Assembly: GCA_003978865.1 (NCBI GenBank) | Contig: QNXS01000093.1 | Coordinates: 1-5,233, forward strand | Source: Archaeoglobus sp. | GTDB taxonomy: Archaea > Halobacteriota > Archaeoglobi > Archaeoglobales > Archaeoglobaceae | DNA: 5,233 bases | Direction: 5' to 3' | In this document: positions 1 to 5,054 of the stretch, one piece after another | How the letters are laid out: each line of letters opens with the position of its first letter | How positions within the stretch are numbered: the stretch's first letter is position 1 | Translations under genes and position numbers: made by a program | The notes under the pieces: generated by a model | What the model was told of the DNA's origin: nothing | What the model saw: only the letters and a program-made list of their open reading frames with translations | Databases searched by the model: none

Positions 1-1032
1 GGTATAGTTTCATACGGAACGTACATCCCGATTTATAGAATAAAAGCAGAAGAAATTGCAAAGATATGGGGAGAAGATGGAGAGACTGTGTCTAAAAATC
101 TTGGGATAAAACAGAAGTCAATACCCGCACTGGACGAAGACACAGCAACAATAGCAACTGAAGCTGCGAGAGAGGCTGTTTTAAGAGCTAAGATTGAACC
201 TTCCGAAGTAGATGCCGTTTATGTTGGAAGCGAAAGCCATCCGTATGCTGTAAAGCCAACTGCCACTATAGTTGGAGAAGCGATAGGGATTGGAAACGAT
301 TATTTCGCTGCTGATTTGGAATTTGCCTGTAAAGCGGGCACAGCAGGAATACAGATATGTATAGCAATGGCTAAAGCTGGAATGATCAGATACGGTTTAG
401 CGATTGGAGCTGATACAAGTCAGGGAGCTCCAGGTGATCCTCTTGAATACTCCGCCTCTGCAGGAGGTGCAGCATACATAATAGGGAATAAAAAAGTGAT
501 AGCTGAAATTGAAGCAACACTATCCTTCACATCAGATACTCCGGACTTCTGGAGGAGGGAGGGTCAGCCTTATCCGAGACATGGAGGAAGGTTTACCGGA
601 CAACCAGCATACTTCAGACATATAATATCTGCTGCCAAAAAAATAATGGAGAAGACAGAATTAAAACCCTCAGACTTTGCTTATGCTGTGTTTCATCAGC
701 CAAACGGAAAGTTTCCCATGAGAGTTGCAAAAATGCTTGGATTTTCAAAAGAACAGATCAGTCCGGGACTTGTTGTACCGTACATCGGGAATACATATTC
801 TGGTTCATCTCTACTTGGTCTTGCAGCAACACTCGATATTGCCAGACCCGGAGAGAGAATTCTCGTTGTATCTTTTGGATCAGGTGCGGGAAGTGACGCT
901 TTCGTCATGAAAACGACAGATAAAATAGAGAACTTTGAGAGAAAGCCGGGAGTGTGGGAAAAGATAGAGAAATGCGTCTACGTGGATTATGGTATGTACG
1001 TTAAGCTAAGAAGGAAAATCAAAATGGCTTAG
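1..1032 (+). CDS. mvaS: Hydroxymethylglutaryl-CoA synthase, archaeal type (5' end cut by window)
   Basis: Condenses acetyl-CoA with acetoacetyl-CoA to give HMG-CoA, the committed step towards mevalonate and archaeal isoprenoid lipids; cytoplasmic. The frame is open from base 1 and begins GIVSYGTYIP, the conserved start of archaeal HMG-CoA synthases, so only the initiator and perhaps a few codons are missing. The GTG at 88 is internal and is not the start. Counting from base 1 (343 residues present), the expected catalytic residues are all visible: Glu78 in GSESHPYAVKP, nucleophile Cys110 in EFACKAGTAG, and His232 in FHQPNGKFP. Spacing agrees with the Glu/Cys/His triad of bacterial MvaS if one residue is missing. 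The C-terminal tail (YVDYGMYVKLRRK) is also typical. It is followed after 10 bases by the thiolase gene, in one operon with thiolase and DUF35. The product is very likely active; the only defect is truncation by the window edge. Confidence 0.95.
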   Translation, partial: GIVSYGTYIPIYRIKAEEIAKIWGEDGETVSKNLGIKQKSIPALDEDTATIATEAAREAVLRAKIEPSEVDAVYVGSESHPYAVKPTATIVGEAIGIGNDYFAADLEFACKAGTAGIQICIAMAKAGMIRYGLAIGADTSQGAPGDPLEYSASAGGAAYIIGNKKVIAEIEATLSFTSDTPDFWRREGQPYPRHGGRFTGQPAYFRHIISAAKKIMEKTELKPSDFAYAVFHQPNGKFPMRVAKMLGFSKEQISPGLVVPYIGNTYSGSSLLGLAATLDIARPGERILVVSFGSGAGSDAFVMKTTDKIENFERKPGVWEKIEKCVYVDYGMYVKLRRKIKMA

Positions 1033-1038
1033 AGGTGA
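1032..1038 (+). promoter_or_regulatory. Shine-Dalgarno site of the thiolase gene
   Basis: GAGGTGA matches the archaeal 16S rRNA 3' end and lies four bases before the ATG at 1043. Its first base is the last base of the HMG-CoA synthase stop codon. This fixes the thiolase start and supports co-translation from one mRNA. Confidence 0.85.
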
Positions 1039-1042
1039 AATA

Positions 1043-2200
1043 ATGAGAAAAGTAGCGGTAATTGGTGTAGGTCAGAGCAAGTTTGGTGAGCTATGGGATT
1101 ACAGCTTCAGGGAGATAGTTCTTTCAGCAGGAATAGAAGCTATAGAAGATGCGGGACTTGAAGGTAGAGAAATAGAAGCTCTGTACGTTGGCAATATGAG
1201 TGGTGGCAGATTCCTTGCCCAAGAACACATAGCTGCTCTGATTGCAGACTACTCTGGTTTAGCTGAGCTTCATATTCCGTGTACAAGAGTTGAAGGGGCG
1301 GATGCAAGCGGAGGTCTCGCTTTAAGACAGGCATACCTTGCAGTGGCATCAGGATTGCACAACATAGTAATAGCTGCTGGTGCCGAAAAAGTTACTGATG
1401 TGGGAGATAGAGCTGTCGAAATTCTTGCATCAGGTGTTGATAGAGAGTGGGAGGTTTTCAGCGGAGCGACTCTTGCATCCCTTTTTGCAATGATGGCAAG
1501 GCTACACATGGATCTGTACGGCACAAGAGCTGAAGATTTGGCTATGGTAAGTGTGAAAAATCACAGAAACGCAGTTAAAAATCCAAAAGCACAGTTCAGG
1601 AAAGAAATAAGCATAGATGTTGCTCTCAACTCCCCCTACGTTGCTGAACCACTCAGAATGTTTGATTGTGCTCCCATATCTGATGGAGCTGCGGCGGTAA
1701 TACTTGCAAGTGAGGAAGTAGCAAGGAAGTACACAGACACACCAGTTTTTATATCTGCTAGTACTCAGGCAACAGACTACATAGCACTCGGAAGCAGAAA
1801 AGACTTTACGACGATGGATGCTGTAGTTTTTGCTGCCAATGAAGCTTACAGAAAAGCTAAAATCGAGCCAAAGAACATAGATGTTGCTGAAGTGCACGAT
1901 TCTTTTACAATAGCTGAAATAATGGCTTACGAGGACCTCGGTTTTGCTGAGAAGGGAAAAGGGGCAGAACTCATAAGAGAGGGCATAACCGAGCTTGAAG
2001 GTGATCTACCAGTAAATCCTTCAGGAGGGCTTAAAGCCTGTGGTCATGCTGCTGGAGCTACCGGAATAAGACAGGCTGTAGAGATAGTACTTCAGCTTAG
2101 AGGTGATGCTGGGGAGAGACAGGTAGATGCTGAGAGAGGTCTCGCCCTGAACATAGGAGGAACTGGAGCTACAGCCGTGGTCACAATTTTCAGCCGTTGA
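1043..2200 (+). CDS. Acetyl-CoA C-acetyltransferase (SCP-x-like archaeal thiolase) with Asp in place of the expected nucleophilic Cys
   Basis: Thiolase-fold protein of 385 residues, a normal length for the archaeal SCP-x-like group. By family it condenses two acetyl-CoA to acetoacetyl-CoA, handed on within a complex to HMG-CoA synthase. Visible motifs: N-terminal VAVIGVGQSKFGELW; the active-site loop PCTRVEGADASGG (residues 79-91); MFDCAPISDGAAAV with Cys209; HDSF at 285-288 (HDCF/NEAF position); CGHAAGATG with His335; and NIGGTG from Asn370, where classical thiolases carry a second catalytic Cys. Relatives usually read EAACASGG or EGACASGG, the Cys being the acyl-accepting nucleophile. Here that position is Asp87 (codon GAT, 1301-1303), two base changes from a Cys codon. 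Cys80 lies seven residues earlier. Otherwise the gene is intact, has a strong ribosome site and sits in its usual operon. Either the chemistry has shifted (perhaps using Cys80), or the subunit is now structural. The family is certain; catalytic activity is not. Confidence 0.9.
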   Translation: MRKVAVIGVGQSKFGELWDYSFREIVLSAGIEAIEDAGLEGREIEALYVGNMSGGRFLAQEHIAALIADYSGLAELHIPCTRVEGADASGGLALRQAYLAVASGLHNIVIAAGAEKVTDVGDRAVEILASGVDREWEVFSGATLASLFAMMARLHMDLYGTRAEDLAMVSVKNHRNAVKNPKAQFRKEISIDVALNSPYVAEPLRMFDCAPISDGAAAVILASEEVARKYTDTPVFISASTQATDYIALGSRKDFTTMDAVVFAANEAYRKAKIEPKNIDVAEVHDSFTIAEIMAYEDLGFAEKGKGAELIREGITELEGDLPVNPSGGLKACGHAAGATGIRQAVEIVLQLRGDAGERQVDAERGLALNIGGTGATAVVTIFSR

Positions 2201-2205
2201 GGTGA
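2199..2205 (+). promoter_or_regulatory. Shine-Dalgarno site of the DUF35 gene
   Basis: GAGGTGA overlaps the thiolase TGA stop codon and lies six bases before the ATG at 2212. It is the same core as used by the thiolase gene and supports translational coupling in the operon. Confidence 0.82.
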
Positions 2206-2211
2206 AATTTT

Positions 2212-2598
2212 ATGCTTCCAAGATTTTGGAGAAAGATAAAGTACAGGTACAACCTGTTGGCAACTAAGTGTGAGAACTGCGGAACTTACTATTACCCACC
2301 CAGAAACCTATGTCCAACATGCAGAAGAAAAAGTAAAATTGTTGAGACAAAGTTGAGTGGAAGAGGAGAAGTTTTAAGCTATTCAATCGTGCATGATGTA
2401 CCTGAGAGCCTAAAAGAGCAGAAACCGTATGTTGTTGCAATGATAAAACTTGAAGAAGGGCCAGTTATCACTACTCAGCTTGTGTGTGACCCCAAAGAAG
2501 TCAGGAGAGGTATGAAAGTTAGAGCTATCTTTAGGAGATGCGGAGAAGAGGGGGAGGCAGGAATAATCTATTACTGTACTAAATTTATACCTGACTAA
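2212..2598 (+). CDS. DUF35 zinc-ribbon/OB-fold protein, bridging subunit of the thiolase/HMG-CoA synthase complex
   Basis: Small cytoplasmic protein of 128 residues. The N-terminal part is a rubredoxin-like zinc ribbon with Cys20 and Cys23 (KCENCG) and Cys34 and Cys37 (LCPTC). From about residue 48 to the end it has the DUF35 OB-fold pattern (GRGEVLSYSIVHDVPES, YVVAMIKLEEGPVITTQL, GMKVRAIF). In archaea a DUF35 protein sits between acetoacetyl-CoA thiolase and HMG-CoA synthase and helps form a shared CoA site that channels the intermediate; the gene order here matches that complex. It has no expected catalytic role of its own. The start is set by the GAGGTGA site, with 11 bases after the thiolase stop. 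It is the last gene of the operon, and a convergent gene ends 10 bases downstream. All four zinc-binding cysteines are present, so the gene looks functional. Confidence 0.9.
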   Translation: MLPRFWRKIKYRYNLLATKCENCGTYYYPPRNLCPTCRRKSKIVETKLSGRGEVLSYSIVHDVPESLKEQKPYVVAMIKLEEGPVITTQLVCDPKEVRRGMKVRAIFRRCGEEGEAGIIYYCTKFIPD

Positions 2599-2602
2599 AA
2601 AA
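2597..2602 (-). terminator. Possible T-run terminator of the lipoprotein gene
   Basis: Read on the minus strand, a run of six T follows the lipoprotein stop codon by about six bases. It falls on the stop codon of the convergent DUF35 gene. This fits an archaeal T-run terminator, but it is short. Confidence 0.35.
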
Positions 2603-2608
2603 TTAGCA

Positions 2609-2956
2609 TCAAATTAAAAAATCAAATCTACTACATGTATTTTTTAGATAAATTTTTACAAGGCAGGCACCCGTTTTTGGTATTGTATAATTAAATCTTT
2701 CTGATTTATTAAATATTCTGCTAAAAACTTTCTTTCCGTTTATAACGAGCAGAACGCCAATTTCTCCAGAACTCAAGTTTGTGACCATTTCAACCTTCAT
2801 TCCTTTTTTTACGGGGTACATTGTCTCTCTGACAGCACTTGCGTTTTTTGAGATTACATGGTAGCCGTTCGAGTCTCTTATAGTTGTAACTGCTGTATTA
2901 GCACAGCCAGCAACGAGTACTGTTACAAGTACAATGCTCAGAATTTTGTAGTTCAT
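2609..2956 (-). CDS. Small predicted lipoprotein, function unknown
   Basis: Protein of 115 residues that I do not recognise. Residues 1-17 form a short signal sequence (MNYK, then a hydrophobic stretch) ending in the lipobox VAGC, so Cys18 should be lipid-modified and the rest held on the outer face of the membrane. The mature part of about 98 residues alternates beta-strand-like segments (MKVEMVTNLSS, IGVLLVINGKKVFSRIF, ACLVKIYLKN). This suggests a small beta-sandwich, possibly GOLD-like, but that is only a pattern impression. Cys98 and Cys108 could form a disulfide. No Shine-Dalgarno sequence precedes the ATG, while a TATA-like box lies about 25 bases upstream, so the mRNA is probably leaderless. 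It is convergent with the mevalonate operon, divergent from the tRNA gene, and has no obvious tie to either. Confidence 0.75.
   Translation of the reverse strand: MNYKILSIVLVTVLVAGCANTAVTTIRDSNGYHVISKNASAVRETMYPVKKGMKVEMVTNLSSGEIGVLLVINGKKVFSRIFNKSERFNYTIPKTGACLVKIYLKNTCSRFDFLI
2640..2657 (+). terminator. Probable T-run terminator of the mevalonate operon
   Basis: Two runs, T6 (2640-2645) and T5 (2653-2657), lie about 40-60 bases after the DUF35 stop. Archaeal intrinsic terminators are T-rich stretches that need no hairpin. The runs lie inside the 3' end of the convergent lipoprotein gene, so the two transcripts would overlap there. Confidence 0.45.
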
Positions 2957-2977
2957 AGGGTATCTTAATTCATTTTG

Positions 2978-2985
2978 ATTTATTT
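2978..2985 (-). promoter_or_regulatory. TATA-like box of the lipoprotein gene
   Basis: AAATAAAT on the minus strand, centred about 25 bases upstream of the ATG at 2956. Archaeal transcription starts about 25 bases after the TATA centre, so it would begin at or very near the start codon. This agrees with the missing ribosome site. The BRE region is weak. Confidence 0.45.
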
Positions 2986-3012
2986 GAATTGCTAAAGTTC
3001 AGCATTCAAAAG

Positions 3013-3028
3013 CCAAAAACGATAAATA
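3013..3028 (+). promoter_or_regulatory. BRE/TATA promoter of tRNA-Gly
   Basis: CCAAAAAC followed by GATAAATA (3021-3028) gives an A-rich BRE-like element and a TATA-like box. Transcription would start about 25 bases on, near 3050, just before the tRNA 5' end at 3053. The spacing is right for an archaeal tRNA promoter. Confidence 0.55.
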
Positions 3029-3052
3029 CACCAGACCGCAAAATGACAATGA

Positions 3053-3123
3053 GCGCGGGTAGTCTAGTGGTAGGACAACGGCTTTCCGAGCCGTTAACCC
3101 GGGTTCAAATCCCGGCCCGCGCA
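3053..3123 (+). tRNA. tRNA-Gly (anticodon UCC)
   Basis: A 71-base cloverleaf folds cleanly. The acceptor stem is GCGCGGG with CCCGCGC and A as discriminator. The D arm is GTCT/GGAC with loop AGTGGTA. The anticodon stem is ACGGC/GCCGT with loop TTTCCGA, which gives anticodon TCC for glycine GGA/GGG codons. The variable loop is TAAC, and the T arm is CCGGG/CCCGG with loop TTCAAAT. No intron is present and CCA is not encoded. Its 3' half is overlapped in antisense by an integrase-like remnant, so this tRNA may be the attachment site of a mobile element and would have been restored by the integrated copy. Confidence 0.97.
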
Positions 3124-3133
3124 TATATTTTTC
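3124..3133 (+). terminator. T-rich terminator of tRNA-Gly
   Basis: TATATTTTTC directly follows the tRNA 3' end, as expected for archaeal T-run termination of a single-gene tRNA transcript. Confidence 0.5.
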
Positions 3134-3282
3134 TCCATTTGCCAATTCTTCCAGTTTTTCTTCCAAAAAGGTAGAGATATTAATCCCCGTTTTCTTAGCA
3201 TTTATCACCAGATTTTTATCAATACCTATGGTTAGTTTTCTTTTCTCCGTTATACGTTATTCCAGTACGTATTCTTTCTCAT

Positions 3283-3628
3283 CTCTTTTACCAATTCATT
3301 TTCTATCCTCTACTTAAAGAGCTTTCTTAGAATGCGGATTCCAAGCAATTCGAGAATAAGAATGGAGAGGATAATATTTTCAGAGACAAGAATTTAAAAG
3401 AGAAACTTATTAAATCTAACTATTAACTACTAATTTGTAGGCGTTCTCATGCAGAAGAAAGTTATCATACATGAGGGGAAAAATTCTCGACAGCTGGTCA
3501 ATCGTAGTAAAAAGCTCAGGACAAGACTGGAGTTCCAACAATACAGTATGAGGTGGTTGAAGTTAGTTGGGCTTAAATCATGACCCCTCAAAAATATATA
3601 GGAAATCAAGAGAATTCTCAAGAATATC
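3283..3628. other. A+T-rich stretch without a convincing gene
   Basis: All frames are short and interrupted. The clearest is an ATG frame at 3449-3583 (+), 44 codons beginning MQKKVIIHEGKNSRQL, with a possible TATA at 3405-3413 but no ribosome site. Two other frames over the same bases also read plausibly for about 20 residues each (from RGKILDSWSIVVKSSG and QDKTGVPTIQYEVVEVSW). That is what a decayed gene with indels would show. I do not recognise a family. A TATA-like ATATATA at 3594-3600 precedes the next small frame. Confidence 0.4.
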
Positions 3629-3761
3629 ATGAGATTTTTCAAATTTGGAAGGAAAAAAAGAGAATGAAGAGAAAGAAGAAGAGGAGTTAAAAGGAGAACG
3701 AAGTCGTCGATTCAGGAGAGGCTATACTAAATTAAAAGATCTTAATCTGACTAAAGAATAA
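3629..3761 (+). pseudogene. Small charged protein, apparently frameshifted at an A7 run
   Basis: The ATG at 3629 opens MRFFKFGRKKRE and stops at 3665-3667. Moving one base forward at the run of seven A (3653-3659) gives a continuous protein of about 43 residues: MRFFKFGRKK, then ENEEKEEEELKGERS and RRFRRGYTKLKDLNLTKE, with stop at 3759-3761. The joined protein is basic, then acidic, then basic, and reads naturally, while the called frame ends abruptly. A TATA-like box at 3594-3600 could drive it; no Shine-Dalgarno sequence is seen. I know no family for it. It may be a true frameshift, a slippery A-run, or a sequencing error. Confidence 0.35.
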
Positions 3762-3821
3762 AAACAGCTACGGCTTTGATCAATTTCATGTTGTTTGTTT
3801 ATCTTTAATCCATATATAAAC

Positions 3822-3896
3822 TTTATGACCATATCTTGAGAATTATAATTTAAATTGTATAATCTTAAAATATTATTCTCATTATATGGTCAGAAA
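3822..3896. repeat. 75-bp imperfect palindrome before the secreted-protein promoter
   Basis: The arms 3822-3853 and 3865-3896 pair in 27 of 32 positions around an 11-base centre. The strongest blocks are TGACCATAT (3826-3834) with ATATGGTCA (3884-3892), and TGAGAAT (3837-3843) with ATTCTCA (3875-3881). Mismatches fall at 3825/3893, 3835/3883, 3836/3882, 3844/3874 and 3848/3870. The right arm ends at the BRE/TATA of the gene starting at 3947. It is far beyond what A+T richness alone would give in the G/C-containing blocks. It could be a regulator site, a cruciform-forming element, or a relic of a small inverted-repeat element. Confidence 0.8.
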
Positions 3897-3908
3897 ATAC
3901 TTATAAGA
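3893..3908 (+). promoter_or_regulatory. BRE/TATA promoter of the secreted-protein gene
   Basis: GAAAATAC followed by TTATAAG (3901-3907) reads as BRE plus TATA box. A start near 3929 would give a leader of about 18 bases carrying the ribosome site. The right arm of the palindrome overlaps the BRE, so a protein bound there could control this promoter. Confidence 0.6.
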
Positions 3909-3936
3909 TTAAGTCTAAATTTAATTCGAGAAAAAT

Positions 3937-3942
3937 AGGTGG
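3937..3942 (+). promoter_or_regulatory. Shine-Dalgarno site of the secreted-protein gene
   Basis: AGGTGG lies four bases before the ATG at 3947. The spacing equals that of the thiolase gene, and the core is GGTGG instead of GGTGA. It fixes the start. Confidence 0.65.
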
Positions 3943-3946
3943 TTTA

Positions 3947-4429
3947 ATGAAAAAGATTAGATCGTTAATAGGGGTGTTGTTGGTTTTGGTAATGTTGGGA
4001 AGTGTAGTGAGTGCTACAGTTATACCAAAACAGAGAGACGCATTATTAAAACCACCAGAAAAGCTTACAGAAAGGGAACTGCAAACAATATACAAGAAGT
4101 ATAATGTAACTGAAAATGACATCAAGTTTGCAAAGGGTGAATTGCCGTACGTAATGGCAGGAACAATATTGGACGGAAGTAAAAGGGTTATAGTTACCGA
4201 AGACGGAAAACTACCAGAAAGAGTAAAGAAAAAAGTAAAATCTATCGGCTATGATCTTGTAATAAGTAAGAAAGAAGCAATTAAAATTTCGGAGAAGGCT
4301 AAGCAGGAATATATCAAAAAATATGGGATTGATCCAGACAATCCAAAGGTGGTTATGTATAACGGGATACCGTTACCAAAGGAGTATATCAATGAATTGA
4401 TTAAAAAGGGGAATTATAAACCCACCTAA
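3947..4429 (+). CDS. Secreted protein, probable signal peptide plus propeptide of a metalloprotease
   Basis: Protein of 160 residues with a clear Sec signal peptide: MKKIR, a hydrophobic core (LIGVLLVLVMLG), and SVVSA as a likely cleavage site near residue 23. The mature part is lysine-rich, lacks cysteine, and shows helices (PEKLTERELQTIYKKY, KKEAIKISEKAKQEYIKKYG) and a strand region (YVMAGTILDGSKRVIVTEDG). I do not recognise its family. It ends abruptly at TAA (4427-4429). One base forward, the sequence continues sensibly as KTLDTVTIKSTTG, then via further small shifts into the metalloprotease domain downstream. I infer that it is the N-terminal half of one exported preproprotease, the pro-region keeping the enzyme inactive or helping it fold. 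The alternative is a separate secreted protein. It has good promoter and ribosome signals, so a short product is probably made. Confidence 0.7.
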   Translation: MKKIRSLIGVLLVLVMLGSVVSATVIPKQRDALLKPPEKLTERELQTIYKKYNVTENDIKFAKGELPYVMAGTILDGSKRVIVTEDGKLPERVKKKVKSIGYDLVISKKEAIKISEKAKQEYIKKYGIDPDNPKVVMYNGIPLPKEYINELIKKGNYKPT

Positions 4430-4463
4430 GACTTTAGATACTGTTACAATAAAAAGTACAACG

Positions 4464-4537
4464 GGGCCTCACCAAATAAATGGAAAATCTATGTCGAAAT
4501 ATTCATAGCTAAGGATGATGCGCATAGGTCTGTCATT
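4464..4537 (+). pseudogene. Detached N-terminal piece of the metalloprotease domain
   Basis: In the frame of the upstream secreted protein, but after its stop, this stretch reads SPNKWKIYVEIFIAKDDAHR. That looks like the first beta strand and following residues of an archaeal metzincin domain. The frame then dies (RVRIKD, stop at 4562). Removing one base from the T4 run at 4536-4539 would join it directly to SELESRTDQALDRFEEEFG of the downstream frame. On its upstream side, adding one G to the run at 4463-4466 would join it to KTLDTVTIKSTTG. It lies in a gap between two called frames and is best read as part of a broken gene. Confidence 0.5.
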
Positions 4538-5054
4538 TTCAGAGTTAGAATCAAGGACTGATCAAGCTTTAGATAGATTTGAGGAAGAATTTGGAGTTTC
4601 AATGTATGATACTTGGTATCTTAGTTTCTGGGATGCAAGTGATGTTTCAGATTCAGATAACTCATCGCAAGTCCTTGATGGTCTAAGAGAAGATTGCAGT
4701 TGGACTCAGACTGCAGATAACGAGATCGTATTCGGGTGGGCCGACGACTTGGATCATAATGGAATCGCATACCTCAATGGATTTTATGCAGTAGGATCTG
4801 AAAACCCAACACACCCATTTGATTGGCCGGAAAAAAGCGTAGCTCAACATGAGATATCCCACAACTTTAATGCACCAGATCACGGATATTTCGGACCATA
4901 CTGCATAATGACGTATCTCTATGCCTATATAGGCGTTGATAAATGGTGTAGCGATTGCTGGGACACGGTATATGGAAATATATGGATTGTGGAAATAGCC
5001 CTAAAGCAAACCTTAATTTTTTATTTGATGAAATGGTGGTTGTCATATGAATAA
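4515..5054 (+). CDS. Metzincin-type zinc metalloprotease domain, likely frameshifted at both ends
   Basis: Frame of 179 residues holding a zinc-protease core. HEISHNFNAPDH gives zinc ligands His112 and His116 and catalytic Glu113; Asp122 or His123 would be the third ligand. Met132 in YCIMTY is the metzincin Met-turn. A WCSDCW pair (Cys145, Cys148) follows, with Cys130 nearby. The pattern HExxHxxxxxD is like snapalysin, with Asn119 where metzincins usually have Gly. The first residues (MMRIGLSF) look artificial: no ribosome site precedes them, and the natural N-terminus lies in another frame just upstream. The tail after VYGNI is also suspect, since one frame over it reads DCGNSPKANLNFLFDEM. 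The likely original is a secreted protease of about 360 residues starting at 3947. Whether any active enzyme is made is doubtful unless the frameshifts are sequencing errors or recoded. Confidence 0.65.
   Translation: MMRIGLSFSELESRTDQALDRFEEEFGVSMYDTWYLSFWDASDVSDSDNSSQVLDGLREDCSWTQTADNEIVFGWADDLDHNGIAYLNGFYAVGSENPTHPFDWPEKSVAQHEISHNFNAPDHGYFGPYCIMTYLYAYIGVDKWCSDCWDTVYGNIWIVEIALKQTLIFYLMKWWLSYE
5035..5039 (+). promoter_or_regulatory. Shine-Dalgarno-like site of the small membrane protein
   Basis: GGTGG lies seven bases before the ATG at 5047. It is the same core as at the gene starting at 3947, and it supports this start despite overlap with the protease frame. Confidence 0.45.

Larger units (their letters stand above)
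3053..3282 (-). pseudogene. Broken int(N)-like fragment running antisense into tRNA-Gly
   Basis: On the minus strand an ATG at 3282 opens MRKNTYWNNV and meets a stop at 3252. Shifted by one base, the frame from 3256 continues RITEKRKLTIGID, then KNLVINAKKTGINISTFLEE and KLEELANGEKY. It enters the tRNA as MRGPGFEPGLTARKAV and stays open to 2999. The strand-helix-helix pattern resembles ribbon-helix-helix proteins. Some archaeal integrases overlap their target tRNA in antisense, giving a GFEPG reading, and integration splits their gene and leaves the N-terminal part beside the tRNA. The orientation here fits that: the frame comes from the downstream flank and reads into the tRNA 3' end. No recombinase catalytic domain is visible, as expected for int(N). 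An alternative is an antitoxin remnant whose overlap with the tRNA is chance. No ribosome site of note is present, and the single-base break argues against function. Confidence 0.4.

Noticed and set aside
88..90. GTG as the start of HMG-CoA synthase
   Set aside because: The same frame is open to base 1 and encodes the conserved family N-terminus, so GTG is an internal Val codon and the real start lies left of the window.
1502..1897. Long minus-strand frame of 131 codons
   Set aside because: It lies fully inside the thiolase gene in antisense, is rich in Cys, Ser and Tyr as expected of a shadow frame, and has no start signals.
2999..3208. A normal 69-residue protein on the minus strand containing GPGFEPG
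   Set aside because: Most of it is the antisense reading of tRNA-Gly plus the tRNA promoter region. Only the part before the tRNA has protein-like character, and it is treated as an integrase-like remnant.
3304..3373. Inverted pair TATCCTCT / AGAGGATA
   Set aside because: Only eight bases per arm with more than 50 bases between them; easily chance in this composition and not next to a gene start.
3430..3642. Minus-strand hydrophobic frame of 70 codons
   Set aside because: No promoter or ribosome site, and the composition follows from A+T-rich antisense sequence. It also overlaps more plausible plus-strand pieces.
3646..3697. Purine-rich tract as a regulatory or triplex element
   Set aside because: It is explained by Lys/Glu/Arg codons of the small charged reading frame.
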